Source: Diphasiastrum complanatum (taxonomy: Eukaryota; Streptophyta; Lycopodiopsida; Lycopodiales; Lycopodiaceae). From it: a stretch of DNA of 64,000 nt. The position numbers and the translations under genes are program-made. The stretch spans positions 3,466,827-3,530,826 of the forward strand of contig CM055102.1 in assembly GCA_029204225.1 (NCBI GenBank), given 5' to 3'. The notes under the pieces were generated by a model. The model saw nothing but the letters and a program-made list of their open reading frames with translations. It was not told the DNA's origin and did no database searches. This document shows, piece after piece, positions 26,300-39,685 of this stretch (the stretch's first letter is position 1; the number at the start of each line of letters is the position of its first letter).

Positions 26300-28790
26300 T
26301 TTCATGATGTATAAATTAATTGTTTGACATCTATGTGGAACACACATGTGAGGACCTGTCCACATGTGTGAGGACTTGTCCACACGTGTGAAATTACATG
26401 TGTAATGTTCAGATCCATTTGTACATAGCTTCCATAAGAGACAAATGCCAAATCTCCTATTTTATAGGATCTATGTCCTAGAATGTACGAATCTAGAAGG
26501 TCAACACTTGCCACCAATTATGATGTGGCATTTCTCCTCTTATAGGAAGGGGGGAGGCTTGGGGAAGTGGATGAGGTGTTAGTACAAGTGTGAGAGGTGT
26601 AAGGGGTAAGTAGAGTGACGGGGTGAGGTGTATTAGTTAGAGGGAGTGAATGGTTGATGTGTAATAGCTTGGGAGAGTTATTATGATGATTTGGCATATG
26701 AAGTGAGAGTGTAGGAGGGCGCCCCCTTCTAGGTGTCAAATAGCCTAGAATGCATGTGGCAAAGTAGGTGGGAGGTAGGTGGTACAAGGTTTAATCTTGA
26801 CTTTTAATTATATATAGTTTTTCATGGTTACAACTTGGGAACTCACCCAAGTGCAATCTTCCTAAGGAAGAGTCAAGGTATATGTCCATCTTGTTTTGCA
26901 TAATGTCCATCAATTCCTACGCCCTTTTTTCTAGAGGTTGCCCATCCTCAATCATGGTCATTGACACTTATTTTCTAGAGGTTGCCAATCCTCAATCATG
27001 GTGGAAAAGGTCACTAGGGTGGTCAGACCCTTGGCCTTGTCCTGTTCTTTATAGACTCCTCTGAGCCTTCATTATAGACTTAGGAATAAGACTTCTTTAT
27101 AGACTTTATCAAAAAGCCTTCTTTATACTGTCTTTAAGCTTAGAAAGCTTCTTGTCTCGATTCTTGTTCTTCTGGCACTTTCTCGAGTACCTGCACATAC
27201 CCTCAAATGAAAGGTCAGTCCTTAAGCCCAGAAGGCTTCTTATGCTTGTTCTAGTTCTTCAGGCACTTTCGAGAGTGCCTGCACATTCCCTCAAAGTAAG
27301 GTCAGTATTCATACCATCTGACATGGCTCATAGTTCTACATGTATCAATGCTTGTTACTCAAATCATTCATACAATATCCTAAAAGAATATTGATCATTG
27401 ATACATTCATCAAAGTCTATATGAAGTTTGAAGCTGGGAAAGTCTTTATTACTTTGGGGCAGTTTGTCTCTACATAGGCCATCCACTTAATACAGCTTAA
27501 CAAGGGATAACTATCCTTCAAGATAGTTATGCTTAGTTAAGTTAGAGTTTTTGTCTATGAGAAGGCAAATGACACCATTTTGGAAATCTTTTGGCTCATT
27601 TTCAAATTGAGAGAGCTTGGAGCTCCACATCCTCTTCCTCCTTTGTAAATGCGAGCCTTGGGATTTGATAGAGTTTATTAAACAACATACAAAGTCACTA
27701 TTCAACACACACTTTAATTTTGTTTTGTTTATGGATTGGAGGACATAGCACTAATGGAATATCAAGTAGCTAGTTTGAAAATAACAATAGATCAATAATT
27801 AGTATACATAGTCTCATTAAATAAAAGAGTTGTCAATATGGTGGATTAACAAAGAACAACAACACTATTCGCTCAAAAACTTAATAAAAGCTTGTCATGA
27901 TTGACATATCAAACAAAGAGTTTTTACAAAAAATCAGTATTTGTATATATGATTGTAATAAATATAAAAAACATCTTGGTAATTTAGGGACGAGATGGCT
28001 AGGACTTTTTAGAGTTCTAGAAGTTTACCCCTATGGAAAACAATAAGATTAGAAACATTGCAAGGAGTTATTATTGGTTCAAATTATTGGAAGGAGATTA
28101 AAAAAATACTTCCAAGGATTAAATGGGTTGTGTTCGTGAAAACACTCACATTTCAAGGACAATTATGAGACTAATAGTATTATTTAATTTTGTTTTATCT
28201 TGAATATTGTGGATGTTGGAAGTGATAAATCTTTTTTCTCCCTTAGCCCCATTCATCACCATTGGATGGAGTGGGGCTAGCACTGAGTGGGGCTAGCACT
28301 GTAGGTCCCCTGCGGTGGACTCCTTAAGTAGAACCATTTTATAGTAGGTTATAGGGTGAGTGAATTTTGTTCTTTTGAGTTGGGAATGTTTTAAGTTAAG
28401 TACTTTAATGAAGTACTTTCAATAAGGGTTTGAAACAACAACTCAACTCTTGAAAGTCTTGATGTATTAAATGTGAAGGCAACCACCTAATAACAGTGGC
28501 AAAGTTAATCTTGCAACATTGCACATACTATCTGTTTAAGTTTATGATATTACTTAAGATATTCTAGATATTCCAACTGATTTATGGAATAGTGATTTGA
28601 TTATTCGTTTAATATCATCTAGTCTATGCCACATCAGTCGATACTTCAAATTGTGCCACACATTAGGATTTGCCAAAATTGGAACACTAGGCTAGTGGTT
28701 GATGAGCTTATACCTTCTGGATGCACCAATCACCCTTATCCAACTTGGCTATGTTGCCAAAGATCAACCACTTTCTTAAAATAGGTATTG
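26300..28790. other. Intergenic sequence with small tandem duplications
   Basis: No gene was recognised. There are short local duplications near 26,345-26,395 (GTCCACATGTGTGAGGAC type), 26,925-27,005 and 27,133-27,305 (a diverged unit of about 85 bp with AGAAGGCTTCTT and TTCTGGCACTTT). The minus frame at 26518-26787 is low-complexity and unlikely to be a gene. Confidence 0.45.
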
Positions 28791-28799
28791 CATTCCACG

Positions 28800-29050
28800 A
28801 TCCGTAGCCTAGTGGATAAGGGCATGGCTTGGGGTTTAGCCACATCGAGATTGGAATTTTTGTATTTGTGCATTACAGGTGTTTTTGCACACAAGTGCTT
28901 GGCAAGTTATTTCATGCTAAAAAATCTATGGCCCTTACCCATTGCCACATAAAGGGGGACTTATACATATGCATAAGAGGCATGGGGCCCAATAGACACC
29001 ATGATGAGCTCCGTAGATGCTAGGCAATAGTGCTCTACATCTCCATTTTT
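28800..29050 (+). repeat. tRNA-derived SINE-like unit
   Basis: An A-box TAGCCTAGTGG (28805-28815) and a weak B-box, ACATCGAGATTGG (from 28842), have tRNA-like spacing. A non-tRNA body follows. The acceptor stem does not pair, so it is not a functional tRNA gene. Confidence 0.5.
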
Positions 29051-29072
29051 CGCGAGACATTTTCTTTGCAAA

Positions 29073-29450
29073 TTAGAAGTTTATGTTTTGTTCTTTAGCG
29101 TAGTTTGCAATGATAAGGGATGAAAATAGTGCATTATTTGGCATAGCTTGCAACGGTGGGAGAACAAAATAGTGTAGCCCATGACCGATAGAAATGAAAG
29201 GGGCCCTCATGCTTGCTAGACGCATGTGACAACGAATTCGTTTTTTGATTTTGCAACATGCGCACAAGAATCGCTTACCCCATGTTGTAGTTGAAAGTAA
29301 CATACAAGATACTTGATGTGCTTGTGAGTCCTTGTTTGTCTTGGACAAAGCTTGAAGGACTTTAGGTGAGAGCTTCTCTTCCTGTACGTCCTTCCTCTGC
29401 TTGCCTTTGGGATTGTCTACCTTGACCTCAGAGGTCAATGTTCTTGACAT
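29073..29450 (-). other. Open frame of 125 aa, status unclear
   Basis: An uninterrupted minus-strand frame starts with a Lys-rich stretch (VDNPKGKQRKDVQEEKLSPK) and contains CACCKIKK. No known domain was recognised. It starts about 300 bp upstream of the TLP leader and points away from it, so a divergent transcript is possible, but chance or TE origin is just as likely. Confidence 0.2.
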
Positions 29451-29699
29451 TCGAGCGTTTACACTTGACCTCTCACGCTAATGTGCTAATGTACTCGCCG
29501 CGTGTCTTGGGTTCCCATGTTTAAATAATTGTAAATGTTGTGGGGGTGGGCCGGTTTTGGATTTAAGCTGGTGCAAAAAAAAAAGAATTGCGTAGAGACG
29601 TGTCCTGAAATTTGACGGGATTGCAATGTGAAAAGTCAAAGGTCGCTCCTATCGGATCCCAAATGCTCCATTCCAATTCAGCTTTGGGTTCCGAAGGAG

Positions 29700-30747
29700 A
29701 TTCCACGAAAATTCGAGCGAGGAGAGAAGTAGCAAGGAGACATGGCGATGGAGGCTGGGTGGGAGGCTTATGATCCGCAGGATCTCGATCGATCCATCAT
29801 AATTTTGCGAAAACGAGAATGATTAGCATCTGATGGCTTTGCTGATCCCAGATCTGCGAGTTTGGCGCTTCGATTGTGCCGAACAGGCTGGGGTGGGGGT
29901 TTGGAACTCGATAAATAAAGTCTGAGAAGGTCCGAGTGTTTTGTGTGAATCGATGAGCTTACTAGCTGTACGATTTGATGGACATGTGTGTAAGTTGTAA
30001 CTAACGATGGTTTCACGGAGCCTGCCATGCTGTGACAATAATGTTAGCCTTCGGTGATGAATATCGTAGAAGCTTTTGGCATTCTTGACAGACATTTCTT
30101 GGTTTGGAGTTTGGAAGTTAATAAGGTCTGAGTTTTTTGGTGTGAAATCTGCGGATCGATGAGCTTACTATTTGTGCAATTAGATGAATGTGTGTGTAAC
30201 TCTGGTGTTAGGGAACCTTCCAGGCTGTAATTATGATATCAGCCTTGATTGACGTACAGTTATCAAAGTTTTGACATTCTTGAAAGGCTTTCGTCGTTAA
30301 GTTGTGGCTTAGACAACTCCCTCCTATTGTATGCTTAGTGTGTCTTTACAGAGAGATAAGCTCGTCTTCAAAGGGAAAGGTGAAGCGACTTTGGCAGTAA
30401 ACAACCGTTTGCTAAAATTTTTTAAGTTTCGATGATGTGTGTAGCAATTTAATCAGGTTCAAACGTAAGTTTACTTGTTTAAGTTTTGATGATGTGTGTA
30501 GCAATTCAATCAGGTTGAAACGTAAGTTTGCTAGTTTTGAATGCTACGTTGTTTTTGTCAAAGTCGCTGGCAACTTTGGTTTCCATCGAAATTTTTCTCT
30601 GCCATCAGGACTAAGTGCAGCCAAGGTCGTTTCGGGATCATCTCGAGCTAGTTGATTATTATTGAGCTATAATATTATAAGTTTTTTATGTGTGATGGGC
30701 GCATAACTGTCTAGACTCCCAGAGCTCTACTATCTGTCTGTTTTACC
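29700..30747 (+). promoter_or_regulatory. Probable TLP leader region with internal duplications
   Basis: The GC-richer stretch near 29,640-29,780 looks like a 5' UTR start. It carries a short upstream frame beginning MAMEAGWEAYDPQDLDRS. Two tandem duplications follow: a diverged unit of about 200 bp (about 29,913-30,290, with GATCGATGAGCTTACTA shared in part) and a 54-bp unit (30,425-30,535, GATGATGTGTGTAGCAATT). Transcript evidence would be needed to place the start and any leader intron. Confidence 0.35.
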
Positions 30748-33479
30748 ATGTCTGTCTCTGGTAGAAAATCTTCTCTCACGCCTCTGAAAAGCATTCTACG
30801 AGAGATTCAGGATTTTAGAGATGGATTTGGCAGCATGTCTAGAAGGAGTTTCGAGGTAAAATTCTCTCATCACCATAGATCACGGTCTCAGAGTGCTGTA
30901 TTGGACGACTGCTCCAAGAAGCTTGAAGTTCTGCGGCAGAGTAAATGGGCCAGTATGCCACCAGAGTTGCTGAGAGATGTAATACAGCGAGTTGAAAACA
31001 GCGAGAGTGTTTGGCCCTCACGCAAGAACGTCGTTGCTTGTGCTGCTGTTTGCAGCGCTTGGAGGGAAGTCACCAAAGAGCTTGTGCAGACCCCTGAACA
31101 ATCTGGAAAGTTAACCTTCCCGATATCCCTAAAGCAGGTTCATGCTCTATCTCTAATACCCCGATAAGATAATAAGAGCTTACTGTTGCCACCTTAGGTG
31201 CGTTACTATTTAAGCAGGCTTAGAACGTTAAGGGCTGGAGGGTTTGGTCATGTAGGTTTATGCGTTATGAACAAGTAAAAAGCGAAATTTCTAGTTTGAT
31301 TCAACTGTTCTGGCCGTCAGAGTGGAACTGATTTTTTCTTGAGTCAAAACTTACGGGCATTGCCTGAGGAGGAGGGGCTGGTTAGTTTAAATGTTAGGGA
31401 TTTGAATTACCATTATGAGCGAGAATTGTGGTACAATTTTTTTTTGAATGAAATTTGTACTTTAGTTTTTGGCAGAGTCTCGAAACTCGAAACTTCAATT
31501 GGGGCATAATTTGCAGCTTCTCCCTGAAATTGGCTTATTGTACAGTCTGGGCCTTTCCAAATTACTACTATTTTTATTTTCTTGTTGGAATAGTTCTATA
31601 TGTTAGTCAAGACTCAGGGCTGAAGGGATATTGACCGCTAGTTGAATGAAGGAGTCACTTGTTCTGTGAGCTGACGAGTCTTTGATTATTTTGAATCAAC
31701 TTGTTGTTACAATGGTTTTTGTGCGCCAACAATAATAGAGTGACCTGTTGTGGCTGGAATCACTGCAGCCCGGGCCACGAGATGTGACAATGCAGTGCTT
31801 TATAAAGCGGGATCGCACAACTTCAACTTATTATCTATACCTGGGCCTATCTCCGAGTGAGTTATTTTGTGCTTAATGTTTGGCGATTTCAGCCTGAAAA
31901 TCACTTGTGTTTTGTGCTGAGATTTTCAGTCAATGTTACTGTGACACATCACGTGATAGTTGAACTTTGGAGCGATTGCTATACCATGTGTTTCTTTCTG
32001 TCAGAAGTTCTTTGGTGTTGCTTTTGTAGTTTGTTCTTCCTAGAACCATGTTACTTGCTTGAGCATTTAGCACAAAAAATAAAGCATATAATCTGAAAAT
32101 GATACTTGTTTTTCGATTGGAAAGAATAATTCTGTGAACTACTAAATGCAGATGTATTGGAGAATGGAAAATTTTTGCTGGCAGCTCGAAAGTTCAGACG
32201 TGCAACTAGTACTGATTATATAATCTCTTTTAATAGTGAAGACTTTTCTCGAGGAAGCAACTCTTATGTTGGAAAATTGCGGTGAGAAATGCTTATAACT
32301 CAGCTGGTGTGGAATAGCATTCTTCACCTGCCTAGATGACACTTTCAACTTATGTAGAAAAAGTTAGATGTTTTGTTTCCATTCTTGTGTTTGTTGATTG
32401 TGTGTTTTAAATTTGTTTTTTGATATGTTTGTCATTGCTCTCTTTGATGGTGTAATACTTTTAGAACTTTTAAATTCGAATATCATGCAAAGAGTATGAT
32501 TTCGTTGTGCTACTTTGGAATATGGATGATTTGCCTTTGTGATTTTTCCTATTTGGCCAACAAAATTCACATTTATAATTACAAGAATGATTTTGGAATG
32601 ATAGATGTGTCACGTTCTGGAATGCAGCCTTCCTATCACGGTCTGGAATGTTAGGTGGTTGTGTAGCAGAACCTTTTTTTTTGGGTTTCCTATGTAAATC
32701 ATTTTGAGTGTCGTAGGGGAAAAATTCCTAGAAAGCTAAAAAAACAATGACGTATTGTGTGTTAGGTGTTAGTAATCAAAACCAAGTTTGCTTTGCTACA
32801 TTTTTAGATCACGCAACGCAAAAGAACCTTGTATATCTGCACTATGGTTATGGAACCAGTATGCATGCACCTAGAATACGTTTTGACAGATCTTTAAGTC
32901 TTGTTGGGAATTCTTCAACCGAGTTGTACCTTGTTGCACATTATTCAAGGTACTGTGTTCTTTAACACATACAGAATGAGCAATCATTGAAGCAAGCTTA
33001 ATCCAAATTCCAAAGTGACAAAACTTGATCCTCATGAGGTTTGATTTTCTCTCTTGGTAGCACTCCTTCCTCAACACTTTATACTTTTGACATGCAAGCT
33101 TTGGCCTTGATATGCATAACCAAGGAGTAACTAACTTGACATAGATGCGTTGTATACAATAGAATTCCCTAGATTTTCAAATCTACTATTGCTCCTAGTT
33201 TACATGTCTTCTATTGGTTCCACTAGTTGTAGATAAAAAAATTTATGCTCTTTTGTCTCGTTGCGAGGTTCCAAAACGATATGTTCCGGGACGGTTTTAC
33301 CTACGGAATGCTGTTTTGATGCAAAATAGTTTGGAATCGAGATAGTTTTATAAATGTAAAAGCTCTTTTGGTATCTAGAAAGAGTTTTTAGTCAATATTT
33401 CTCTCGACTTTCTTCTCGTCATGCTTTGTTTTCTATACACTAGTGTATGCATTTCAACATACATCCCTCTGGGGGGGGG

Positions 33480-33534
<55 letters not shown>

Positions 33535-36500
33535 TATTAATGTTCGATCCATTAGTTTTAAAGGTTTATAAGACTGAAAGAGTACATTCGAAGTATGGTC
33601 TAACTTAGGGAGTTTGTAACTTTTCTGGGAAAGAGTGTTAATATCTAACATTAAACTATGACAAAGAGAGATGATTATAAGTACATAATATAACTCATCA
33701 CAAGAGTTTCAATTACTGAAAATAGTTGGAGAAAATAACCAATCTAACTAAGTGAATATCCATCATGCCATATCATGAGATGAATGCTTGAAGAAGATAG
33801 TGAGGGTGGACAATATGGGTGCCATAAGTCATGGACGATGCATGTGAGTTTGTGAAGCCCATCCTAAAGCTTTTGGTGCTACAAGTCTTAGTATTTGATG
33901 ACATTTTCTAGTCCCATTGTTTGAAAGAAAAAGTCGCCTCATCCTTTGACTACCTTTGCATTTACAACGAGGTTTGTGTCTGGAGAAGAAGGAAGTCATA
34001 TAGGATTTTATAATACTTTGTGTTGAGGATGATGCTTGCGACATATCATTCCAAACAAAATGTCTCATACTATCAATGCTACATATCTCTAGTCAACATA
34101 AGATGTCAATGAGTGGACTGTAACTGGCTATTCATGAAAGAGATAGTGGTACCTCCGTATGATCTACCTCCGTATGATCTATAATATAGAGGAGGACAAA
34201 GTGCTCGTCCATCTTGATCTTGCCCAAAATACCCAAGTGGCAAATCTCGTCTTTCCAGTAAATACCCTAGAAATGGCTTGTCTCAACATGTAGATAGTGT
34301 GATGAAACTCAAAGCTACTCCAAAGTAAACTTGAGGCTATGTGATAGTCTGGAGTCTAATCAATGAGGTAAGAGATGGACCCGTCACCTAAGTGCATGTC
34401 TCTTCAGAAAGTGAGTTCGATAGAAGTTTAGTTTGACCCTCTCTAATGGGCCCGACTAGACACTCCCAATGTGTGCATCATATTTAAACCATCAAATATA
34501 GTCATGTATACCCTCGGGTAGGTGAGGTCTGGATATACCAAACGAGTCCAATAGTCAAGAAGCTTGAAAGTACCAAGATGAGTGATAGCCTTGTCCATGA
34601 GAGGTAGTGAGTGCTAAGCATGGGTATTTGTTGTTTGCAGTATATGTGTCCCCAAACTTCAAATCCTCTAGATGGGTACAATTGGCTTGTCATAATCAAT
34701 ATCTTCTTGTTGGAATTTTCTCGCAACTAGCCTTACTTTGTATATGTTTAATGATCCATCCACTTTGTATTTGGCCTTGTAGTCCTACTTGCAAGTGATT
34801 GCTGTACCTTCTTTAGAGTTTCAACCTGCTTTACCTTTGCCAATTGTTCCAAGCCTGGTTCTTCTGCTTTGATAGATTCCTCTTCCTTGATTGACTCTTC
34901 ATTTGGCTCCAATAATGAACCATGTAACACGTCACAATTTGACCGAGTACCCAATTCATCAAATATGATGTCACGACTTAGACTCATCTTCTTGGCTTGC
35001 TGATCATACAAAGGATATGCTTTAGCTCTTTCATCATAACCTGTGAAAATGCACTCCGTAGACGTGGCATCCAGCTGCTTCTTATTTTCCTTCGGAATGT
35101 GTGCATATGCATTACATCAAAAAACTTGAAGATGTGTGTTTGGGCTTAACTCATGTAAAAGCTTCTTCAGGTGTTTTAAATTCCACCACCTTAGTTGGAC
35201 ACTTGTTTCGGACACTTGTTTTAGCACATGCACTACAGTATTGCAAGCTTTAGCCCAAAATGTATCAGGTAACTTCTTACCTTTTAGCATCAAACTTTAT
35301 ATTTCCACTATAGGCATGTTCTTCCTTCATTCTGTTGTGGCGTATGTGTATCGATCTTTGTCTCTGTGTTCTGTGCTGGATACAAAAAGGTTCAGGAGAA
35401 TTTGAGCAATGTTCATCACCTCTATTTGCCATAAGCACTTCAATGAAACGACCTCTTTGCTTTCAACCATATTTTTGATTTCACAGAAAAGTGAAAAAAC
35501 ATTTGACTTGTGTGACAAGAAATGCAATGGTGCTGCCTCCTTTTTAAAACAAACGTGGCAGCTCACTCCAATTTGCCACACATCTATCTCAGATTATGCA
35601 TTCTCTCAAATCGAGATCTTTATATATTGCCATCACCATGGCCCTGATTTTCTCACATTGCTCGAGGCTCGAGGGAATGTCTCACCTCACATTGGGCTTC
35701 ATCTTCATAGGCACTTCAGGAACATGGATAAGATATGATTTAAAGAATCAGGTATCATAGCTAAAAGCAAAAGCCCACAACAAGAAAAGAGAACACCAAT
35801 TGTTGCAATAGCATGATGATAGGGACTACAAAGGGAAATCTCACATAAGCGATAAGTACAGCCGAACTAGATAAGTTACAGGACTGTAACCACCGTTTGT
35901 CCTAATAGTCAAATGTAAAGTGAGCATTGACTTCTAACAAGCTGTGTAGATTCCTTATGGATGCGGGTGTCTAGCGGTAAGATCTGCCTCATCAGAATCA
36001 CTCTCAAAATCAGCACATGAGCAGCATCTGGAGAAGTAAGTATTGATAGATGGCTATAGAAGATCACGATCGTGTGCCAAGGTGGTATGACACTTAGCAC
36101 TCAATTAAAGCTTCTTCTTGATCAGCAAGGCTACACATCTCTTGTTCTAATGTGATATCACGGAGTGCAACACATGAAAACAATGTTGGTCCCAATTCTT
36201 GGATGCGTTCTATTTGGAAAAGAAGGCCTAAATGTTCAAGTTGTTCTGGGATGTTATTGGCAGTATTTGGGATGATATGGTATGGCAATGCATCATCTAA
36301 GCCTGGCGGAAAAGAAAAAAGATATTTTCCTTCATCATCTGTAGAATCACAAAAGGGTTTGACAGTAAGGTGAAAGAATGAAATTTGAGAGTGCAAACTG
36401 TTTTATTCTGAAAGAATGTATTTATTTAGGCTGCATCCTTGGAGAATTTTTATTATTTAATATCTTAGAAAATTGTAGACCTTTTAGAAGTTGTGCTGTA

Positions 36501-38702
36501 TTGAAAACGTTTTTGAAGGAGAAGCAGGTGAGTGCAAAAGTATCCCCCTCTCTTAAATAGAAAGAAGAGAGTTTCATGAGGGGAGGTCCAGGAGGATGAG
36601 GGATGAGTTATGCATCTTGACTGTCGAAATCAGATAATAGCATTTTAAGTCCTTCCCATTTTTATGCAATTGATTTTATAACATTCTTATATCAAAGTCA
36701 AATTTTTAGTAGGAAGTTGAATAAACAGCAAGTACTTTCAACTTCTTGTATTTGATTGATATGGAGGTGTCTTTTGTGAGAAATATGATTTAGTATTTTG
36801 GAGCACTTGTAATGTCACCTATCGGCTGTCATATAAACCCACATTTAAGAAGCTTGCCTTCTGTTTATTGAATATTTTCATGTTTTTTTCAACCATAACA
36901 AATGTTTGCTCATTAACAAACATTTAGTACAGTCTAGCCTTGGTAATTGTTAGGCCTGATGAGTGGGAAAATGATAACAATTTGGGCAGGATAACATTGA
37001 AATTTATAAGATAAAGAGTCTAACATTCACAATATAACATTGAACTGGGGTAGAATTTATGTATCTAACAATCACAATAACATGGCTAGGAGGCAAGCCA
37101 TTTATATCAAACTGTAAGCTATGAACTGTGAATTGCCATGGACGAGAGAGAGGCCTGTCAATATCATGTGAACTACCCTAGCTGGGAGGCAGGCTATTTA
37201 ATCTCTGTGAACTACGGAGGCAGGCCTTTCAATATCACGTTAACCACCCTAGCTGGGAGGCAGGCCATTGAACGTCATGTCAACAAATACAGACATACAC
37301 GTATGCCGCCCTTTTAGGACTTCATTAACATTTTTTTTGTAAATTAGTATAGTGTAAAATCTTTGTAACAATTTAGGAAGGTCAACATATGTAGAGCTAA
37401 CAATTAGTAAGGACTGTAACAAGGAGCTTCCTATGAGGTGGGAGGAAGAGCATTATTTACCCTCCCATCCTAGGTAGCTAATGGCTTTCTAGAGAATTTT
37501 GGAGAGAGATAACCAGTGAGTGGGTGTCATGGATTTGAGAGTATCCAGCCAGTGGCCATTCTTTTAGAACTCTTATGACAGCTTTCAGACAGCAGTACTC
37601 TTATTTTTGTTGATCAATAATGTTTTCTGTTGTTATAGCTTTGGGTGTTCATCATCTATCTTTGTTACAAGTGTGTCACTTCAGTAAGATGAGTTGTGTG
37701 CGTGGATGACACGCCCTAGCTTTCATTTTTAACAATATGCCTGATTGAGTATCAGTTGTTCCCAGGTCTACTTGAGTATTATTGCTTGAATTGCTATGAC
37801 AGTTTGAGCTTGTTTTTGACTGTGGTTACTGTATTCGTTTGAAACTGGGAAGTGCAAGACATATTTGACGGCATTGTAGTATTGCAGTTTCTTATTCCTT
37901 GTTCCAAGAAGACATTATATTCGTTGTTTTCTGTTATTATATTAGAAGCCAGCCAACATTTGCTCCTGAGTTAGACAAATTATTCTTTGGAACATTATGT
38001 GGTGAATCAACTTCTAGTTGGTTCTCCTGCAGGTCTAATTTCCTTGGAACTAAGTTCACAATATATGATTGCCAACCGTCACAATCGTGTGTGGCTATTT
38101 CTTCGAATCGGGCTGTGCGACGTATCGGTTCAAAGCAAGTTTCTCCTAGAGTTCCATCTTGCAGCTACAATATTGCTCACATTGCCTATGAACTAAATGT
38201 GTTGGGGACTCGAGGGCCCAGGCGGATGCAGTGCACTTTGTATTCTATTCCTGCTTCAGCAATGGAGGCGGGAGGGTGTGCTCCAACACCTACTGAGTTT
38301 GCCAAAGAAGTTGAAGAGTTATTGCCTCCACTCCCTCAGATAAAATCAAAAGCAGCTGTTGCTGACTGCAGCACTGCAGAGGCAGAATCTACTGGTGATA
38401 CCATGAGCAAGGACTCCCCACTTGTTTTAAAGAATAAGGCTCCAAGGTGGCATGAGCAGTTGCAGTGCTGGTGCTTAAATTTTCGAGGCAGGGTAACAGT
38501 GGCTTCTGTTAAGAACTTTCAACTTGTTGCAGCTAATGAACCTACACAATCTACATCACAAAGTGACCATGAGAGAGTGCTACTTCAGTTTGGTAAGGTT
38601 GGAAAAGATATGTTCACAATGGACTATAGGTATCCGTTGTCTGCTTTCCAGTCATTTTCCATTTGCCTAAGCAGTTTTGATACCAAGTTAGCCTGTGAAT
38701 GA
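30748..38702 (+). CDS. Tubby-like F-box protein (TLP), four exons, 425 aa
   Basis: Exons at 30748-31137, 31769-31856, 32152-32281 and 38033-38702 join in frame (phases 0, 1, 2) with GT-AG borders. The N-terminus has MSRRSFEV, then the F-box (about aa 70-125: [31 protein letters not shown]). The Tubby beta-barrel follows: [70 protein letters not shown], and the C-terminal signature [15 protein letters not shown]. In this family the Tubby domain binds membrane phosphoinositides and the F-box recruits SKP1 into SCF ubiquitin ligases. Length is normal for plant TLPs. A poly(A) signal AATAAA lies at 39103-39108. The first ATG was chosen because it extends the open frame; MSRRSFEV may be an alternative start. 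Confidence 0.93.
33471..33532. repeat. G-run plus (GA)n microsatellite in TLP intron 3
   Basis: Nine or ten G residues followed by about 24 GA units. Confidence 0.95.
34748..35310 (-). pseudogene. Antisense copia integrase-RT linker fragment in TLP intron 3
   Basis: The minus strand encodes the end of a copia integrase and the linker to [53 protein letters not shown] and [13 protein letters not shown], then an acidic Glu-rich linker. It has internal stops. The rest of the element is absent. It lies opposite to the TLP transcript. Confidence 0.75.
36094..36396 (-). other. Open frame of 100 aa in TLP intron 3
   Basis: An uninterrupted minus-strand frame with even amino-acid composition ([38 protein letters not shown]). 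No family was recognised. Possibly an exon-like TE remnant. Confidence 0.25.
37090..37290. repeat. Short diverged tandem repeat
   Basis: Three or four copies of a unit of about 60 bp containing CTAGCTGGGAGGCAGGC and ATATCACGT, in TLP intron 3. Confidence 0.7.
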
Positions 38703-39102
38703 TTTAAGCACCCAAGGCTGATGGGCAAACTGAAGGATGTTTGGGTTTGTGGGCATATGTTCGGTCAGCGTTTGCTCCCTGCTAAGTATTTGCATGAGGC
38801 AGCCTTTTAATTTGCATCGGCTTTAGAATCACTTTTGTGATTTTTGTAGCAGCGCTTTCATTGATGCTTTACATGTCATAATCTGGACAATCTTTGGGGT
38901 GAGGCATCACTACCAATCCTGCCTAAGTTGCTGAGGCAGCCCATGTGTAAGGGTTTACGCATTTGTAACCTGTATTGTAGCCTAAGTTGTGAACATTAGA
39001 CACTTCTACGAGCCTTCTGATGTATTGAAACTTTAAATGTGTAATATAAATTTATGTCCTGCTGGAAGAGGATTTTCTGTTTGGGTTGATTAGAACTTGC
39101 TC

Positions 39103-39108
39103 AATAAA
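39103..39108 (+). terminator. Probable TLP poly(A) signal
   Basis: AATAAA about 400 bp after the TLP stop codon, followed by T-rich sequence. Confidence 0.5.
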
Positions 39109-39109
39109 G

Positions 39110-39634
39110 TTGAATAACATATTTTGACTAATCATATGATCTTGAAACAAGTCGTAATGACTATTGAGGTATGTGCTTCATTCTTATAATAGTTACACAC
39201 TCAGGTTAGGAGACTTGACTTGTAATCGATGCTACAAGGTGATTCTGTTTTCAGAGATTCTCCATGTACACTAGTCTAATTGGCTATAACTTCATAGTTT
39301 TACTTACTCTCTCCCTCTATCTTGTTCTCTTGCTCTCTCCCTCTTTGTCGAATCCTAAACCTTGAACTAGACTCTCTCAAAGAAAAAGCAGACAAAATTA
39401 GCACATGTAGAAATTTTTAAATTGGGGTCCACGGATGCAATCGTCAACATCAACATTGGCATAAATCTCATCTATTGATATTGTTCAATGTTACTTGGAG
39501 ACAAGTACTTTTGAACTTATCAATGTTACTTGGAGACAAGTACTTGAACTTATCAATGCGTTCCAAATTTTCATCACTATTGATCGGTTGATGGTTGATT
39601 CTTGTCTTTTTTGAAGTAGTGGTGTTTGAAAATC

Positions 39635-39685
<51 letters not shown>

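Noticed and set aside
28800-28880. A possible tRNA gene
   Set aside because: A- and B-like boxes are present, but the acceptor and anticodon stems do not pair; SINE origin fits better.
36152-36373. Plus-strand 73-aa frame in TLP intron 3
   Set aside because: Shadow of the minus frame at 36094-36396, without splice or family support.
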